In this document: one piece after another, positions 61,474-64,000 of the stretch
Numbering within the stretch: the stretch's first letter is position 1
Layout of the letters: each line of letters begins with the position of its first letter
Source of the DNA: Sphingomonas sp.
GTDB lineage: Bacteria; Pseudomonadota; Alphaproteobacteria; Sphingomonadales; Sphingomonadaceae
NCBI GenBank assembly: GCA_017418975.1
Contig: JAFOMG010000028.1
Coordinates: 124,001 to 188,000 of the forward strand
Direction: 5' to 3'
DNA length: 64,000 bases
Made by a program: the position numbers and the translations under genes
The notes under the pieces: generated by a model
Seen by the model: the letters and a program-made list of their open reading frames with translations, nothing else
Database searches by the model: none
What the model was told of the DNA's origin: nothing

Positions 61474-62859
61474 TTATTGCGTCAGGCCCTTGAGCAGGAA
61501 CTTGTAGTAGGTGATCGACGGCGCGATCTCGCTGAGCGGGGTGCGCTCGTTGAGGCCGTGGGCGAAGCTGTCCGACCCCTTCATGAAGATCGGGCTGATG
61601 CCGTAGCTCGGCACGCCCTTGGCGCGGAACCACATCGAATCGCTGGCGCCCGCCGACATCGCCGGCACGATCGGCACGCCGGGGAAGCGGGCGTGGATGC
61701 CGTCCGAGACCAGCTTCATCAGGTCGGGCCGCAGCGGCGAGGCGGGGCTGGCGACGGTGCCGCTGTCGAGCGTCCTGAGCTTGAGCTCGGGGTCGCCGAC
61801 CACCCTGGTCAGCGTCGCCGCGACGGCCGCGACCGAGGTGCCCGGGAAGATGCGGCAATTGATGTTGGCGGTGGCGCGCTGGGGCAGCGCGTTGGTCGCA
61901 TGGCCGGCATTGACCATGGTGGCCACGCAGGTGGTGCCGGTCTGGCCGATCAGCCCGGGCTCCGAACGCAGCACGGCGAGCGCCTTGGTATCCCGCTGAT
62001 TGGCCATGAACGCGCGCATCGCCGCGGCCATCTCCGGATCGGCGGTCTTCGCGCCCTGGACGAAGCCGGCGCGGGTGATGTCGTTGATCTCGCCGGGGAA
62101 CTGATATGCCTCGATCTTCGCCAGCGCATGGGCGAGCGAATAGATGGCGTTGCTCCTGGTCGGCGCGCTCGAATGGCCGCCCGGATTGGTGAAGGTCAGC
62201 TCGTAATCGGCATAGGTCTTCTCGGCGCCCTGCAGTCCGAAGATCTCGGGCTTGCCGTGCTCGTCGAGCGCGCCGCCGCCGCCGTCGATGTTCAGGAGCA
62301 GCTCGCCGCCATGATATTGCTCGGCCATCGCGGCCGTGGTCTTCATGCTGGTCTCCTCGTCGCCCGAGGCGAGGAGGATGATGTCGCGCGACGGCCTATA
62401 GCCTTCGCGCTTCAGCTGGATCAGCGTGGCGACCATCGTCGACAGGTCGTACTTCATGTCGGTCGCGCCGCGGCCGAAGATATAGCCGTTCTCGACGATC
62501 GGCGTGAACGGATCGCGGGTCCAGTCTTCCGGCCTTGCCTCGACCACGTCCATATGGCCGGAGATGTAGATCGGCTTGGCCGTCTTGTCGGTGCCCGGAT
62601 AGCGGGCCGCCATCCAGGCGGTGTCGCCGATCCGCTCGATGCGGATGTCGGCGGGATCGAAACCCCCGGCGACGAGCTGGGCCTTCAGATAGGCGGCATA
62701 ATCGGGCGTCTGGTTGCCCGGCCCGGCGACGGTGCGGAAGGCGATGCCGCGCTTGAGCAGCTCGAGCGCCTGCGCCTCCGCCTGGGGATTCTGCTGCGCC
62801 CGGGCGGCGGTTCCGGTGAACGCCATCGCGACCAGCGCCGCACCTGCCAGAACCCGCAT
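61474..62859 (-). CDS. secreted M20/M25/M40 family metallopeptidase
   Basis: 461 residues with a signal peptide (VLAGAALVAMAFTGTAARAQ). Di-zinc motifs: ISGHMDVVEA (His/Asp), RGATDMKYDLS (bridging Asp), SGDEETSMKT (catalytic Glu pair) and a late FAHGLNERTPLS (His). A dimerisation domain begins NPGGHSSAPT. Probably an exported dipeptidase or aminoacylase. The upstream frame extension is not protein. Confidence 0.92.
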   Translation of the reverse strand: MRVLAGAALVAMAFTGTAARAQQNPQAEAQALELLKRGIAFRTVAGPGNQTPDYAAYLKAQLVAGGFDPADIRIERIGDTAWMAARYPGTDKTAKPIYISGHMDVVEARPEDWTRDPFTPIVENGYIFGRGATDMKYDLSTMVATLIQLKREGYRPSRDIILLASGDEETSMKTTAAMAEQYHGGELLLNIDGGGGALDEHGKPEIFGLQGAEKTYADYELTFTNPGGHSSAPTRSNAIYSLAHALAKIEAYQFPGEINDITRAGFVQGAKTADPEMAAAMRAFMANQRDTKALAVLRSEPGLIGQTGTTCVATMVNAGHATNALPQRATANINCRIFPGTSVAAVAATLTRVVGDPELKLRTLDSGTVASPASPLRPDLMKLVSDGIHARFPGVPIVPAMSAGASDSMWFRAKGVPSYGISPIFMKGSDSFAHGLNERTPLSEIAPSITYYKFLLKGLTQ

Positions 62860-63185
62860 TACCCATGTCTCCCATTGCCTGGGCGCGACGCTAGCGCCGG
62901 ACCGGGGCAGGTCAAACTTGAAATTGCTCGGAAACGCGCGTAGGAGCCCGCCCCGGCCGGGGGACCATTTCCGCCCGGCGATGTGGAGAAATGACGTGTT
63001 GGACACGAACGCCCGAAACGGCCTTCTGCCCTGCGTCGCTTCGTTCCGATAGTGCTCGCCTGAGCGCTGTGGGAGCCGAGCGGCGCCCGCAGCATCCGTC
63101 TCGATAAACCAGTCAGAGAACCGCGCCGGCCGATGCCGCGCGTCGTGAAGACGCGCGCCTGCGCCCGGGGCGAGCACGGGAATTT
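62860..63185. other. intergenic region between divergent genes
   Basis: 326 nt with no supported gene. It holds the promoters of the peptidase and of the ATPase gene. The stretch TTGGACACGAACG near 62999 and an A/T-rich patch just before 63186 (GGAATTTATG) are the only notable parts. Confidence 0.4.
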
Positions 63186-64000
63186 ATGCACGAACATCAG
63201 ATCGTCCGGCGGATGCTCCGCCGGATCGGCCGGAACCTGCCGGCCACGGCACCGCTCGCCAAGGCGGTGCACGAATGGGCGCTGCCGCATGTCGACTGGC
63301 TCACCGGCTCGGCCGTGGGGGGCGAGGATATCGGCTGGGAGGCGCTGCATGCGGCGACGCTGCGCTGGCGGCCGCTGGGCGAGGTGCGCCCGCAGGTGCT
63401 CCAGATCGCCGACGAGCTGGCGCTGCTGCTCGGCTTCGGGCCGCTCGACCATGGGCTGCTCGAGTTGATGATCGCGGCCCGGCGGCTGCCGCGCGTCTAT
63501 GGGCTGGTCGAGGTGCTTTGCGGCGTGAGCATCGACCTGCCGGGGCTGCTCGGCACGCTTGCCGGGGCCGAGCCGGTCGATGCCGGGCGGCTGGCGCGGC
63601 GCTCGGCGGCGGTGCGGCTCGGGCTGGCGAGCTTCGGCCATGACTATCAGGGCCGGGACGAGATCAGCCTGAGCTGGTCGCTCGAACGGGTGCTCGACGC
63701 GGCGCCGCGGCCGGGCCGGCCGCTGCTCGAGGCGCTGGCCGGCACGTGCCAGGTCGCGCGGCTCGGGCTCGACGACGTCGCGGTGGAGGAGGCGGACTAT
63801 CTGGTCCGGCTGCTCCGCGGCGCGTTGGCCGAGCAGGCGGCGGGGATCAACCTGCTGATCCACGGGCCGCCCGGCACCGGCAAGACCGAGTTCGCGCGGA
63901 CTCTCGCCGCCGCGGCGGGCGCGCGGCTGCACGCGGTGGCCGAGGCGGACGAAGACGGCGCCGAGCCCAGGCGCTGGGAGCGCATCGCGGCGATGCAGCT
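63186..64000 (+). CDS. AAA family ATPase, 3' end outside window
   Basis: First 271 codons. The N-terminal about 215 residues are helical and not recognised (QIVRRMLRRIGRNLPATAPL; ELALLLGFGPLDHGLLELMI). Walker A is INLLIHGPPGTGKTEFARTL near residue 220, the start of an AAA module; Walker B lies beyond the edge. N-terminal plus AAA layout resembles long sphingomonad AAA proteins of unknown role. Confidence 0.8.
   Translation, partial: MHEHQIVRRMLRRIGRNLPATAPLAKAVHEWALPHVDWLTGSAVGGEDIGWEALHAATLRWRPLGEVRPQVLQIADELALLLGFGPLDHGLLELMIAARRLPRVYGLVEVLCGVSIDLPGLLGTLAGAEPVDAGRLARRSAAVRLGLASFGHDYQGRDEISLSWSLERVLDAAPRPGRPLLEALAGTCQVARLGLDDVAVEEADYLVRLLRGALAEQAAGINLLIHGPPGTGKTEFARTLAAAAGARLHAVAEADEDGAEPRRWERIAAMQ

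Overview
The window is about 64 kb of GC-rich DNA with dense coding and strong GC3 bias. It looks like the chromosome of an alphaproteobacterium, most likely a Sphingomonas-type sphingomonad. This is an inference from the mix: a TonB-dependent receptor, a glnB-glnA pair behind a sigma-54 promoter, a split P-protein glycine cleavage operon behind a glycine riboswitch, the short-type prolyl-tRNA synthetase, exosortase-A type polysaccharide genes and several small sphingomonad-type hypotheticals. I see no tRNA, rRNA, CRISPR array, transposase or integrase. Most of the window is core chromosome, with short intergenic palindromic repeats.

Layout. 1-9.6 kb: ispH (runs off the left edge), a lipoprotein, then a tandem glycine riboswitch driving gcvT-gcvH-[small lipoprotein]-gcvPA-gcvPB and a terminator; then a secreted tail-collar protein, an isoprenylcysteine-type methyltransferase, a CcdC-like membrane protein, a DUF938 methyltransferase and a small membrane protein. 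9.8-16 kb: an EamA transporter, a membrane-anchored protein, proS, a 2OG-Fe(II) oxygenase-like protein, a secreted protein, a pectinesterase and a PilZ protein. 16-25 kb: glpD with a coupled small gene, rnr, a small membrane protein, a saccharopine dehydrogenase-like reductase, the divergent ohrR/ohr pair with visible operators, and a NodU-type carbamoyltransferase.

25-34 kb: an MsbA-like ABC exporter, an intracellular PHB depolymerase (phaZ), a YkvA protein, a divergent glucokinase-like protein, a cluster of three degenerate hairpin/leader repeats of which the first encodes a 30-residue membrane peptide, then a MaoC-CMD-thiolase operon and a VOC protein. 34-46 kb: an overlapping minus-strand series (50-residue peptide, exosortase-A type O-glycosylation ligase, acyltransferase, topoisomerase IB, MscS channel) facing an exosortase-A type glycosyltransferase; a divergent small-HTH/S24 regulator switch; an SLC13 permease with TrkA-C domains and a quinone oxidoreductase.

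46-64 kb: an aldehyde dehydrogenase with a coupled secreted protein, divergent from a TonB receptor; an SPOR-like membrane protein; glnB-glnA; map coupled to a PqqB-like metallo-hydrolase; a CinA-type protein, an APC permease, a PYROXD2-like FAD oxidoreductase, a VOC protein, a secreted M20 peptidase and an AAA ATPase cut by the right edge.

The most interesting unexplained signals are the membrane-peptide repeat cluster near 31 kb, a composite element with paired GANTC sites in front of two unrelated genes, a glucokinase homologue with altered active-site motifs, a small lipoprotein inside the glycine cleavage operon, and a pair of 138-bp mobile-looking repeats.
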